A DNA stretch of 61,304 bases from Candidatus Latescibacterota bacterium (GTDB lineage Bacteria; JAAXHH01), in assembly GCA_022823465.1 (NCBI GenBank), contig JAJEHX010000027.1, forward strand, positions 1-61,304. Direction: 5' to 3'. Below the pieces are notes generated by a model. The model ran no database searches and was not told the DNA's origin. It saw nothing but the letters and a program-made list of their open reading frames with translations. Below are positions 24,318 through 32,268 of this stretch, piece after piece; the stretch's first letter is position 1, and every line of letters starts with the position of its first letter. The translations under genes were made by a program, and so were the position numbers.

Positions 24318-25079
24318 ATGCGAGGAAACAGGGTGCTGGAAAAACTGAGGGTCGGCGAAGTCGCCCACGTGGTCGGCGGCCACAGCCATACGGCGAATTC
24401 CATCGATTTCATGGGGCAGTTCGGTTTCGACGGATACTGGATCGAGGGCGAACACGGGGACATCACCTTCGACCGGATCGGAGACGTGTCCCGCGCATGC
24501 GACCTGTGGAACATGGCATCGGTCATGCGGGTGCACGCCAACGAGACCGGTTTGATCGGCCGCACGCTGGACTGTGGGGTCAGCGGCCTGGTCGTTCCTC
24601 ACGTGAGCAGCGCCGAGGCGGCGAAACGCGTGGTTCGCGCCAGCCGTTTCGCCCCGGCCGGCATGCGCGGCATGTACTTCAACCGCCGGGGCTATGGCAC
24701 CGAGAACAGCGAGTTTATCGCGAAGGTGAACGATGAGATCCTCGTCATCGTGCTCATCGAGGAGATCGAGGCCGTCGAGAACCTGGACGAGATCCTCGCC
24801 GTGGACCACATCGACGTGTTCTTCGTCGCCCCGGGCGACCTGGCGCAGACCATGGGCTATCCCGGTCAGATGTATCACCCGGACGTTAAAAAAGTGGTCT
24901 CCGATACGCTTGGACGGACCGTCGCCGCCGGCCGCAACGCGGGGTCCCTCGTAGGAGACGAGACGTTCGAAGCCCACGCCGAGATTGGCGTCCAGTTCTT
25001 TTTTACCGTGTATGACCACTGGCTCAGGGCGGGTGCGAAGGCTCACTGGGACCGCGTAGCTGCTGCCATGGAAAAGTAG
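24318..25079 (+). CDS. HpcH/HpaI aldolase/citrate lyase family protein
   Basis: A 253-residue TIM-barrel class II aldolase-type protein, close to the usual length for HpaI/YfaU/GarL. Landmarks are FDGYWIEGEHGDITFD (the E-H-G block), ASVMRVHANETGLIGRTLDCGVSGLVVPHVSSAEAA (active-site Arg and the metal-site approach), RGMYFNRRGYG and VLIEEIEAVENLDEILAVDHIDVFFVAPGDLAQTMG, which carries the metal-binding Glu and Asp positions. Such enzymes cleave 2-keto-3-deoxy sugar acids or related hydroxy-keto acids into pyruvate and an aldehyde. The start ATG follows GAGGAG. It stands alone between divergent and convergent genes. Confidence 0.9.
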   Translation: MRGNRVLEKLRVGEVAHVVGGHSHTANSIDFMGQFGFDGYWIEGEHGDITFDRIGDVSRACDLWNMASVMRVHANETGLIGRTLDCGVSGLVVPHVSSAEAAKRVVRASRFAPAGMRGMYFNRRGYGTENSEFIAKVNDEILVIVLIEEIEAVENLDEILAVDHIDVFFVAPGDLAQTMGYPGQMYHPDVKKVVSDTLGRTVAAGRNAGSLVGDETFEAHAEIGVQFFFTVYDHWLRAGAKAHWDRVAAAMEK

Positions 25080-25116
25080 GCGGCGGAAGATTCGACCGGC
25101 TTACCGGTTCTCCCCG

Positions 25117-26058
25117 CTATGGCCGGGCCGCGCCGTTGGCCTTTGCCTTCTCATAGACGACGGAAGCCACGGCCACGTCCTCAGCGGCCAGGCCCTGCGA
25201 CTCGAACAGCGTAATGTCTCCGGGCTCCTTACGACCGGGCGCGTGACCGGCCACTATGTCGGCCAACTCGGTCATGCTGTCCCACTGAAGCAGCCCTTTC
25301 TCGACCGGCGCGAGCAGGTCTCCGCATTCCATCCTGGCCTGCTCCCTGGAGTCCACGGCGACCACGCTGGCGCGTCGGACCGTCTCCTCGTCTATTTCAC
25401 TGCGCACGAGCGCATTGGATCCGGCGGCGTTCACGTGTGTGCCCGGCGCGAGCCAGCTCCCTTCCAGCACGGGTTGCGAAGCACTGGTAACCGTGATCAC
25501 GACATCGGCTTCATCAACGCAGGCCCGGGACGATTCCACGGGTTGGACGGACAATCCCAGTTCGTCACTCATCTCGCGACAGTACGCCTCCCGACGCGGC
25601 CGGTCCCGTCCGAAAGCCCTTACTGAAGTCACCTTGCGGACGCCGCAGACCGCCGCGAGTTGGCTGCGGGCCTGCCATCCCGTACCGATTACCCCTACGG
25701 TGGCCGCGTCTTCCCGGGCCATGTATTTCGTCGCCACGCCGCTCGCCGCCCCCGTACGCATCTGACCAAGGCGATCGGCCTCGATCATGGCCAGCAGTTC
25801 TCCCGTATCCGCCTGAAAGAGCAGAACCACGAACCTGGCTCCGTGCCGCGTGGTCGTATAGGCCTTCAGCCCGGTGAGATTCAACGCGGGGATCCCGGCG
25901 GACATGACATGGAGCGTATGTCCCGGAAGCCGTACCCTGGATCGGGGTATATTGACTCCCCCTCCCGCGCCAAGCCATTTGAAGGTGTCCTCGACGGCCC
26001 CTAAGGCCTCTTCCATGGACAGTAGTCCTGCCACGTCTTCTTCTTCGATGTACAACAT
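25117..26058 (-). CDS. Ornithine cyclodeaminase/mu-crystallin family protein
   Basis: A 313-residue NAD(P)-dependent enzyme of normal family length. The N-terminal dimerisation/substrate part contains LYIEEEDVAGLLSMEEALGAVEDTF and the Arg of IPRSRVRLPG. The Rossmann part begins with ATVGVIGTGWQARSQLAAVCGVRKV, then VVITVTSASQPVLEGSWLAPGTHVNAAGSNA, a very typical family block, and RMECGDLLAP. Members include ornithine cyclodeaminase, alanine dehydrogenase and ketimine reductases; the sequence alone does not choose. It is transcribed from its own promoter (26113-26142). Confidence 0.9.
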   Translation of the reverse strand: MLYIEEEDVAGLLSMEEALGAVEDTFKWLGAGGGVNIPRSRVRLPGHTLHVMSAGIPALNLTGLKAYTTTRHGARFVVLLFQADTGELLAMIEADRLGQMRTGAASGVATKYMAREDAATVGVIGTGWQARSQLAAVCGVRKVTSVRAFGRDRPRREAYCREMSDELGLSVQPVESSRACVDEADVVITVTSASQPVLEGSWLAPGTHVNAAGSNALVRSEIDEETVRRASVVAVDSREQARMECGDLLAPVEKGLLQWDSMTELADIVAGHAPGRKEPGDITLFESQGLAAEDVAVASVVYEKAKANGAARP

Positions 26059-26112
26059 GCGATCGCTCCATTCGGCTATGGGTCATGTTACGGACGAGCC
26101 GGTGCAAGGGCC

Positions 26113-26142
26113 ATGTTATCCGGTCAGTGGACGGAGTGTCAA
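26113..26142 (-). promoter_or_regulatory. Predicted sigma-70 promoter of the ornithine-cyclodeaminase-family gene
   Basis: On the minus strand, TTGACA (26137-26142), an 18-nt spacer and TAACAT (26113-26118). Confidence 0.6.
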
Positions 26143-26179
26143 GCCCAATGTCCAGGCCAGCCCTGGCGGGACGTGCGCC

Positions 26180-26207
26180 TTGACAGTACCCGGGGCCGTG
26201 GTATCTT
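26180..26207 (+). promoter_or_regulatory. Predicted sigma-70 promoter of the MFS gene, near-leaderless
   Basis: TTGACA (26180-26185), a 16-nt spacer and TATCTT (26202-26207). The predicted start near 26214 is only a few nt from the ATG at 26218, so the mRNA may be leaderless. It rules out the upstream in-frame start at 26113. Confidence 0.55.
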
Positions 26208-26217
26208 CCTCTTCGTC

Positions 26218-27453
26218 ATGCCTCTGCCCTTCAAAGCGGTCCGAGACCGGTTTCCCGCACTCCAGTACCGCGATTTCCGGCTTCTGTGGTCCGGCCAGGT
26301 CGTTTCCCTCACCGGCTCCCGCATGCAGCAGACGGCCGTCCTGTGGCATATGTATCAGCTGACAGATTCCGCGTATGCCCTTGGCGCGATGGCAGTTATA
26401 AGACTCATACCTATCGTGGTCCTTTCCCCGCTTTCCGGGGTCATTTCCGACACGCATGACCGCCGGCGCGTACTGCTCATCGCACAGTGCGGTCTCGCCC
26501 TGATCAGCACGACGCTGGCGTGGATTACCTGGTCCGACCAGGATTCTCCCACCGCGTTGTACGTGATCACCGCTATCAGCGCGGGGATCGGGTGTTTCAG
26601 CAGCCCGGCCAAGAGCGCGATGATTCCCAACCTGGTTGACCGGCGGCACCTGGCAAACGCCATGAGCATCAACATCACTGCGTCCCATGTCGCATCCGTC
26701 ACGGGTCCCGGCGCAGCTGGTTTGATCCTGGCGACGGGGTCCATCGCGGCTGTTTACTGGATCAACACGGTTTCCTTCGTTTTCATGATCATTCCGATTC
26801 TCATGATGAGCACAAAACACCGGAGCATCGGCAGTGTGCCTCGGGTCAGCTTCGCTGCGGCAATCGATGGCCTCCGGTTCATCAAGCGTTCACCCATCAT
26901 CCGCTCGGCGATGATCCTGGATTTTACCGCCACTTTCTTCGCTTCCGCGACGTCGCTGCTGCCTATATTCGCCACGGAGGTACTGGGTGCAGGGGAACGG
27001 GGATACGGCCTGCTTTCGGCGGCCCCCGCGATTGGCGCCGTAGTGACTGGCGCGCTCATGTCGACCTTTCCCGTAATATCGGGCCAGGGCAGGCTGTTGT
27101 TCAAGGCGGTGGCCCTGTACGCGCTGGCCACCGTGGTTTTCGGCGTATCTTCCAGCTTCTGGCTTACCTTTGCGGCCCTTTTGCTGACCGGGGCCTTCGA
27201 CACGATAAGCATGGTGCTGCGCCACACCATCATGCAGATGTCGACCCCGGACGAACTGCGCGGCCGCATGACCTCGGTCAACATGATGTTCGTCATGGGG
27301 GGACCCAGGTTGGGCGAAGCCGAAGCGGGACTGGTGGCCGGACTCGCCGGGGCGCCTTTCTCCGTCGTGACGGGAGGGATCGGCTGCCTGGCGGCCGTCG
27401 CCCTCATCGCCTGGCGGTCTCCCGCGCTGAGACGGTACGACGGGCAACGATGA
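26218..27453 (+). CDS. MFS transporter (EntS/macrolide-efflux-like)
   Basis: A 411-residue membrane protein of the major facilitator family from ATG 26218. It begins FPALQYRDFRLLWSGQVVSLTGSRMQQTAVLWHMYQLT, a pattern typical of the EntS/MFS_3 branch, and includes the loop DTHDRRRVLLIAQ (family motif A position). About 12 helices can be traced. Members export siderophores, macrolides or other small molecules using the proton gradient. The start follows a promoter with almost no leader and no ribosome site. Next, 22 nt downstream, is an amidohydrolase. Confidence 0.87.
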   Translation: MPLPFKAVRDRFPALQYRDFRLLWSGQVVSLTGSRMQQTAVLWHMYQLTDSAYALGAMAVIRLIPIVVLSPLSGVISDTHDRRRVLLIAQCGLALISTTLAWITWSDQDSPTALYVITAISAGIGCFSSPAKSAMIPNLVDRRHLANAMSINITASHVASVTGPGAAGLILATGSIAAVYWINTVSFVFMIIPILMMSTKHRSIGSVPRVSFAAAIDGLRFIKRSPIIRSAMILDFTATFFASATSLLPIFATEVLGAGERGYGLLSAAPAIGAVVTGALMSTFPVISGQGRLLFKAVALYALATVVFGVSSSFWLTFAALLLTGAFDTISMVLRHTIMQMSTPDELRGRMTSVNMMFVMGGPRLGEAEAGLVAGLAGAPFSVVTGGIGCLAAVALIAWRSPALRRYDGQR

Positions 27454-27475
27454 ACGGTTTTCAGGAGGGGAAGCT

Positions 27476-28327
27476 ATGATCTACGACGTTCATTCGCACG
27501 CATGGCGGTATCCGGACCACTTCAACGAAACTTTTCGGCAACAGGCCATTCGCATGCGGGGTTATGAATTGGACCTGACTCCCCAATACGGCAGCTACCT
27601 GTCTGCCGCCCAGACCGCCGGCCAGTCCGTAAAGACCGTGGTCTTCGGCGGAAAGGCCAGGCTTTCGGGGCTGTGGACGCCCGACAGTTACGTGGTGAAA
27701 TACTGCGCGGCGTACCCGGATCAGACGATTCCCTTCATGTCGCTGGATCCCACCCAGGAGGGCTGGCGAGAGGAGATGATCGAAGGAGGAGAGCACCTGA
27801 AAATGCGGGGCATCAAGCTGCTGCCCATGTACGCGGGTTTCTATCCCCAGGATTCCGAGCTCGACGACCTGTGGCGCTACGCCACTCGGAACGAACTTCC
27901 GGTTCTACTGCATACCGGCACCACCTTCGTGGACCAGGCGCCCCTGGACTGCACCCTGCCCCGGCACCTGGACGCGGTCGCCATCAAATTCCCGGACTGC
28001 CGGATTATCATGGCCCACCTGGGCCATCCCTACGAAGGGGAAACCGTGGCGGTGATACGCAAGCATCCCAACGTCTACGCCGATATCTCGGGACTGCACT
28101 ATCGTCCCTTCCAGCTCTATCACAGTCTCATGCTGGTACAGGAATACGGGGTATGGAACAAGCTGCTCTTCGGCACCGATTACCCGGTCACGACGGTAGA
28201 CGATACGCTTCGCGATTTGCGGGCACTCAACGGCATGCTTCAGGGCACGGCCCTGCCCAGGTTGAATGAAGAGGAAGTGGAAGCGATGATTCACCGCGAC
28301 GCGGGCGGGATCCTGGGCATCGGGTAA
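27476..28327 (+). CDS. Amidohydrolase family protein (amidohydrolase_2 type)
   Basis: A 283-residue metal-dependent TIM-barrel hydrolase/decarboxylase. The N-terminal metal motif is YDVHSHAWRYP, then GIKLLPMYAGFYPQDSELDDLW, the His of LPVLLHTGTTF, the His of IIMAHLGHPY and the Asp of LLFGTDYPVTTVDD. All five canonical ligand positions are therefore filled. Members of this branch include aminocarboxymuconate-semialdehyde and resorcylate decarboxylases as well as lactonases; the substrate is unknown. The ATG follows AGGAGGGG by 5 nt. Possibly co-transcribed with the MFS gene. Confidence 0.88.
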   Translation: MIYDVHSHAWRYPDHFNETFRQQAIRMRGYELDLTPQYGSYLSAAQTAGQSVKTVVFGGKARLSGLWTPDSYVVKYCAAYPDQTIPFMSLDPTQEGWREEMIEGGEHLKMRGIKLLPMYAGFYPQDSELDDLWRYATRNELPVLLHTGTTFVDQAPLDCTLPRHLDAVAIKFPDCRIIMAHLGHPYEGETVAVIRKHPNVYADISGLHYRPFQLYHSLMLVQEYGVWNKLLFGTDYPVTTVDDTLRDLRALNGMLQGTALPRLNEEEVEAMIHRDAGGILGIG

Positions 28328-28357
28328 TCCGCCGGGCGAGCCCGCGCCTTCAACACC

Positions 28358-30202
28358 TTAGTCATCTCCGGTCAGCCACTGCCAGAACCGGAAGGGTTCC
28401 GGTTCGTTTTTCGTGGGATCTTTCAATATGTCCTTCGTAATGTACAGATTGGTCTGGAGATTGGACATGAGCTCCCCGCGCCAGGCCCGGTAGCCCCACT
28501 GGTTGGGTTCCAGGGATTCTCCCCGGACGAAGGGCTTCCACATCTGGTTTATCCGGATGTACCACAGAAAAATGCCCCCGGCTTCATCGACCAGTATACG
28601 CTCGGCGTCCCTGTACATGGCCATGCGGCGGTCGGGATCGCCCACCAGTTCGTTGGCCTGTCGGACGAGACGCTCGAACCGGTCGTTGTGCCAGGCGTGA
28701 CGGCCGTTGGACAGCCAGATGGTCAGCAGGTTCCCCGCGTCGATGAAGTCGTACTGGTATGGTACCATCCCGAGTGTAAGCTCCCGGGCGCTCATGGCGT
28801 CCAGGTAGACCTTGCGTTCCACGTTGCGCACGCCCACGTCCAGTCCCAGGTGCTGGTTCAGCATGGCCTGAACCGCTTCGGCGGCCGTCCGGATGTTGGC
28901 GGCTTCCCCGCGCAGCCAGATGTTTACCTCCGGGAATCCTCTCCCGTCCGGATAGCCGGCCTCGGCGAGGTAGCGCCTGGCGAGTTCGGGTTCGAAACGC
29001 TGCAGCGGAGCCAGTTCCTCTGAACTGGAACCCGGGAACCCTGTCGGCAGCATGGATGAAGCCGGTATGCCCACGTCCCGCATGGCCGATTTCATGATGG
29101 CGTGGACGTCGATGGCATGGGCGAAGGCCTTGCGTACGCGCACATCGTCAAAAGGCGGGTTGTAGGTGTCCAGCATCAGGTAGTACGTTGCGAAATCCGT
29201 ATAGGCGTTGAGTTGCGCCCGCATGACCGGATCCGCTTTGATCCGGTTGATTTCCGCCTGGTTGGTCAGGGGGATGTAATCCACTTCGCCGGCTTCGTAG
29301 GCCGACAGGAACTGGGGCGGGACCGCCAGGTTGTACAGCCTGGCCACGATGCGCTCCAGCATGGGCCTGGTGGGTCCCCGGTAGTTGTGATTTATGCCGA
29401 GTACAATCCGATCGCCCTTGATCCATTCGACCAGGCGGTAGGGTCCGCTGCCGAAATGGGTTTCGGGACGGGTCGCCCATTCGGGTCCGTACTTGTCGAA
29501 CAGATGCGTCGGAGACACCCAGCTCTTGGCGAGCAGGAGCGGCAGGTAGGGCGTGGGACGTTCCGTCGTGAAGGCCACGGTGTAGTCATCGAGGGCTTCG
29601 ACCCCGAGGGAATCGAGCGGCTGCCGTCCACCCACGACGTCGGTCCAGTTCCTGATGGACCGGAAATACCACTCGAAGTCGAAACCCGTCTCCGGATTCG
29701 CCCAGCGGCGGAAAGTCGCCTCGTAATCGCGGGCCGTAAGTGGATGACCGTCGGCGAACATCATCCCCTTGCGGATCTCGTAGGTCCACGTCAACCCGTC
29801 TTCCGACAGTTCCCAGGAGGTGGCGCCCGCGGGGAGCAGGTTGAAATTGCGGTCCACGCGTACGAGCGGCTCGGCCACCAGGCCCACGCCCCAAGCCTGC
29901 TTGTAGGTGGAAGTACCCCGGTCCAGATACCGGTTGTCAGGAGAAAACTGAGTCAGGACCTGGCGTTCCGGCGGCGCGGCGTCAGAAGGCAGCGTGACGC
30001 CGAAGGAATTAATGTACCGTTCCGTTACTCCGGCATCTGCCGCTTCGCCCTTCGTCTCCCCAGATTCCGGCGCGGCACCCTTCGTCCCCCCGGCTTCCGC
30101 CGCGGCGCCATCGGTTGCGCCGCCTTCCTGCAACGCGAGAACGGAAAGGGTGGAGAGTACGACGGCCGCAGCGAGTACGGACAGAATCGCCTTTAGACGC
30201 AT
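28358..30202 (-). CDS. ABC transporter substrate-binding protein, family 5 (peptide/nickel type)
   Basis: An exported periplasmic binding protein of about 614 residues. I placed the start at MRLKAILSVLAAAVVLSTLSVLAL (30202), which gives a normal signal peptide; the frame starts 18 codons earlier. An Ala/Gly/Glu/Lys linker with three imperfect GGTKGAAPES-like repeats separates the leader from the SBP_bac_5 domain. That domain includes LVAEPLVRVDRNFNLLPAGATSWELSEDGLTWTYEIRKGMMFADGHPLTARDYEATFRRW and FDDVRVRKAFAHAIDVHAI. Family members bind peptides, opines or other oligomers. No permease or ATPase gene is nearby, so its transporter partners are elsewhere or it is an orphan. Confidence 0.88.
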   Translation of the reverse strand: MRLKAILSVLAAAVVLSTLSVLALQEGGATDGAAAEAGGTKGAAPESGETKGEAADAGVTERYINSFGVTLPSDAAPPERQVLTQFSPDNRYLDRGTSTYKQAWGVGLVAEPLVRVDRNFNLLPAGATSWELSEDGLTWTYEIRKGMMFADGHPLTARDYEATFRRWANPETGFDFEWYFRSIRNWTDVVGGRQPLDSLGVEALDDYTVAFTTERPTPYLPLLLAKSWVSPTHLFDKYGPEWATRPETHFGSGPYRLVEWIKGDRIVLGINHNYRGPTRPMLERIVARLYNLAVPPQFLSAYEAGEVDYIPLTNQAEINRIKADPVMRAQLNAYTDFATYYLMLDTYNPPFDDVRVRKAFAHAIDVHAIMKSAMRDVGIPASSMLPTGFPGSSSEELAPLQRFEPELARRYLAEAGYPDGRGFPEVNIWLRGEAANIRTAAEAVQAMLNQHLGLDVGVRNVERKVYLDAMSARELTLGMVPYQYDFIDAGNLLTIWLSNGRHAWHNDRFERLVRQANELVGDPDRRMAMYRDAERILVDEAGGIFLWYIRINQMWKPFVRGESLEPNQWGYRAWRGELMSNLQTNLYITKDILKDPTKNEPEPFRFWQWLTGDD

Positions 30203-30302
30203 TCGGCCCACCCATCGCGGAAAGTACGCGGGTCGATCGAGTCGGAACAACTGCACGGTCCCTTATACTGCAGGTTGGATGATATAACGAAGTTAGTGGT
30301 AG

Positions 30303-30331
30303 ATCTTATCGAAATCCTGCCGGGCTGTCAA
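30303..30331 (-). promoter_or_regulatory. Predicted sigma-70 promoter of the substrate-binding protein gene
   Basis: On the minus strand, TTGACA (30326-30331), a 17-nt spacer and TAAGAT (30303-30308). Confidence 0.7.
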
Positions 30332-30364
30332 TCGTTTCATCCCGGATCCGCCCCCATAAAACAG

Positions 30365-30393
30365 ATGACACGAAGCCCCCGGGCATTTAATCT
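30365..30393 (+). promoter_or_regulatory. Predicted sigma-70 promoter of the aldo/keto reductase operon
   Basis: ATGACA (30365-30370), a 17-nt spacer and TAATCT (30388-30393), divergent from the binding-protein promoter 34 nt away. A shared regulator could act here. Confidence 0.5.
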
Positions 30394-30480
30394 ATACAGA
30401 TTAAGGCAAAGATGAAACCGCCTCCGGCCTCGACCGAATTGCGGAGGCCGATGGGTGGATTCCACAGAAAGGAATACAGC

Positions 30481-31500
30481 ATGCCTATTGCCACGCGACA
30501 ACTGGGAACCACGGACGCCCACGTCACTGAACTTGGATACGGCGGCGCGCCCCTGGGCGATCTGTTTCAGCCCGTCACGGACGCAAAGTCCCGCGCCACG
30601 CTGCGAGCCGCGTGGCAAGCCGGCATCCGCTACTACGACACCTCGCCGTGGTACGGATATGGCAAGAGCGAACTTCGGATGGGTGAGTTTCTGCGTCAGA
30701 AGAGCCATGGTTCCTACGTGGTTTCCACCAAGGTCGGCCGCGTCTTCAAGGCCACGCGGGACCTGAAGAACTTCGAAAAGGGGTTCTGGTGCGGCGGACT
30801 GCCCTTCGATCACACATACGACTACAGCTACGATGGCATCATGCGGTCCTACGAAGACAGCCTCATCCGCTTCGGGATACACCGGGTCGACCTGCTGCTG
30901 ATCCACGACCTGGACCCCTTCTATCACAACGAGGCCCAGATCCAGGCCTATCTTCATCAGCTGTTTACCAGCGGCTGGCGCGCGCTGGCCGAACTCAAGG
31001 CCTCGGGCGACATCAAGGGCGTGGGCGCCGGCCTGAACAAGACCGGGATGATGCTGCGCTTCCTCGAATTGATGCCGCTGGACTTCTTCATCGTGGCCAT
31101 GCCCTACACGCTGCTGGACCAGGACGCGCTGGACCTGGAACTGCCCCGGTGCGTGGAAGACGGGATCGGTATCGTGATCGGGGCCGTCTTCGCCTCGGGG
31201 ATCCTGGTTACCGGTCCGACGGAGTCCTCCACCTATGGCTACATGCCCGCGACGCCGGAGATCCTGGAGAAGACCCGGCGCATCCAGGCCGTCTGCGAAC
31301 GCCATGGCGTACCCCTGGCAGCGGCCGCCCTGCAGTTCCCGCTGTTCCATCCGGCCGTCGCATCCGTCATCCCGGGCGCGATCAAGCCGGAGTACGTCGA
31401 ATCGAATATAACCAACTACGAGCATCCCATTCCGGTGGACCTGTGGGCTGAACTGAAATCGGACGGACTGATCCGTGAAGACGCTCCGACGCCAGGGTAA
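30481..31500 (+). CDS. Aldo/keto reductase (aldose 1-dehydrogenase-like)
   Basis: A 339-residue TIM-barrel NAD(P) oxidoreductase. The start MPIATRQLGTTDAHVTELGYGGAPLGDLF at 30481 follows AAAGGA; the upstream part of the frame has no support. The catalytic tetrad can be placed: Asp and Tyr in YYDTSPWYGYGKSE, Lys in VSTKVGR and His in LLLIHDLD. The GAPLGDLF start and the FDHTYDYSYDGIMRSYEDSLIRFG block match the D-threo-aldose/L-fucose dehydrogenase branch, which oxidises sugars to lactones. It begins an apparent operon with TauE, a sulfatase and an MFS carrier, suggesting use of a sulfated sugar. Confidence 0.9.
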   Translation: MPIATRQLGTTDAHVTELGYGGAPLGDLFQPVTDAKSRATLRAAWQAGIRYYDTSPWYGYGKSELRMGEFLRQKSHGSYVVSTKVGRVFKATRDLKNFEKGFWCGGLPFDHTYDYSYDGIMRSYEDSLIRFGIHRVDLLLIHDLDPFYHNEAQIQAYLHQLFTSGWRALAELKASGDIKGVGAGLNKTGMMLRFLELMPLDFFIVAMPYTLLDQDALDLELPRCVEDGIGIVIGAVFASGILVTGPTESSTYGYMPATPEILEKTRRIQAVCERHGVPLAAAALQFPLFHPAVASVIPGAIKPEYVESNITNYEHPIPVDLWAELKSDGLIREDAPTPG

Positions 31501-31506
31501 CCGTTC

Positions 31507-32247
31507 ATGGAATTCGAACTCTGGCAGCTGTTCCTGCTCGCCGCCGTGGGCGTCCTTTCGGGATTTCTGAACGTCATCGCCGGCGGGGGATCCTTGCTGG
31601 CCCTCCCCATCCTCATTTTCATGGGGCTGCCCGGCAATGTGGCCAACGGAACCAACCGCGTCGCCATCGTAGCCCAGAACGTTTCCGCCGTCACCAGCTT
31701 TTTCAAAAAGGGGTACTCGGACCTTCGGATCATGCTGACCCTGTCGCTCTGCGCCGTACCGGGCGCGGCGATCGGGGCGTACCTGGGGACCCAGGTCAGC
31801 GGCGACCTGTTCAACCGGATCCTGGGCGGCCTGATGATTGTGCTGCTGATCCTGATGGGCAGGAAGCGGCGCGACGCGGCAGTAACTGAAAAACCCCAGA
31901 GGCTCGTCCTTGGACACCTCCTGATGGTCGCGGTGGGATTCTACGGCGGATTCATCCAGGCCGGCGTCGGGTTCTTTCTCATGGCCGTGCTCTACCGCGT
32001 CATCGGCCTGGACCTCGTCCGCGTGAATGCTTACAAGGTGTTCGTCGTAGGCATATATACCCTCGTGGCCCTGGCCATCTTCGCGGGAAAGGGACAGGTG
32101 CTCTGGCTGACCGGGGCGGCCCTGGCCGTGGGCACGACGATCGGCGGTTGGATCGGCGTTCACTTCACCGTGAAACGGGGTGAGGGATTGATCCGGATCG
32201 TGCTGAACGCCGTATTGATCGTTATGGCCATCCGTCTTCTGCTCTAG
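31507..32247 (+). CDS. TauE/SafE family anion exporter
   Basis: A 246-residue membrane protein of the sulfite exporter family. It shows two related halves with the characteristic GGGSLLALPILIFMGLPGNVANGTNRVA (first half) and GGFIQAGVGFFLMAVLYRVIGLDLVRVNAYKVFVV (second half). About seven to eight helices can be traced. It begins 6 nt after the aldo/keto reductase stop and precedes the sulfatase gene by 21 nt. An inferred role is export of sulfite, sulfate or a small organosulfonate released by the sulfatase or later steps. Confidence 0.88.
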   Translation: MEFELWQLFLLAAVGVLSGFLNVIAGGGSLLALPILIFMGLPGNVANGTNRVAIVAQNVSAVTSFFKKGYSDLRIMLTLSLCAVPGAAIGAYLGTQVSGDLFNRILGGLMIVLLILMGRKRRDAAVTEKPQRLVLGHLLMVAVGFYGGFIQAGVGFFLMAVLYRVIGLDLVRVNAYKVFVVGIYTLVALAIFAGKGQVLWLTGAALAVGTTIGGWIGVHFTVKRGEGLIRIVLNAVLIVMAIRLLL

Positions 32248-32268
32248 CCGACGGCACCGGAGGTCCCC

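Noticed and set aside
25090-25115. Possible terminator between the HpcH gene and the convergent cyclodeaminase gene
   Set aside because: Only a 5-bp ACCGG/CCGGT stem and no T tract.
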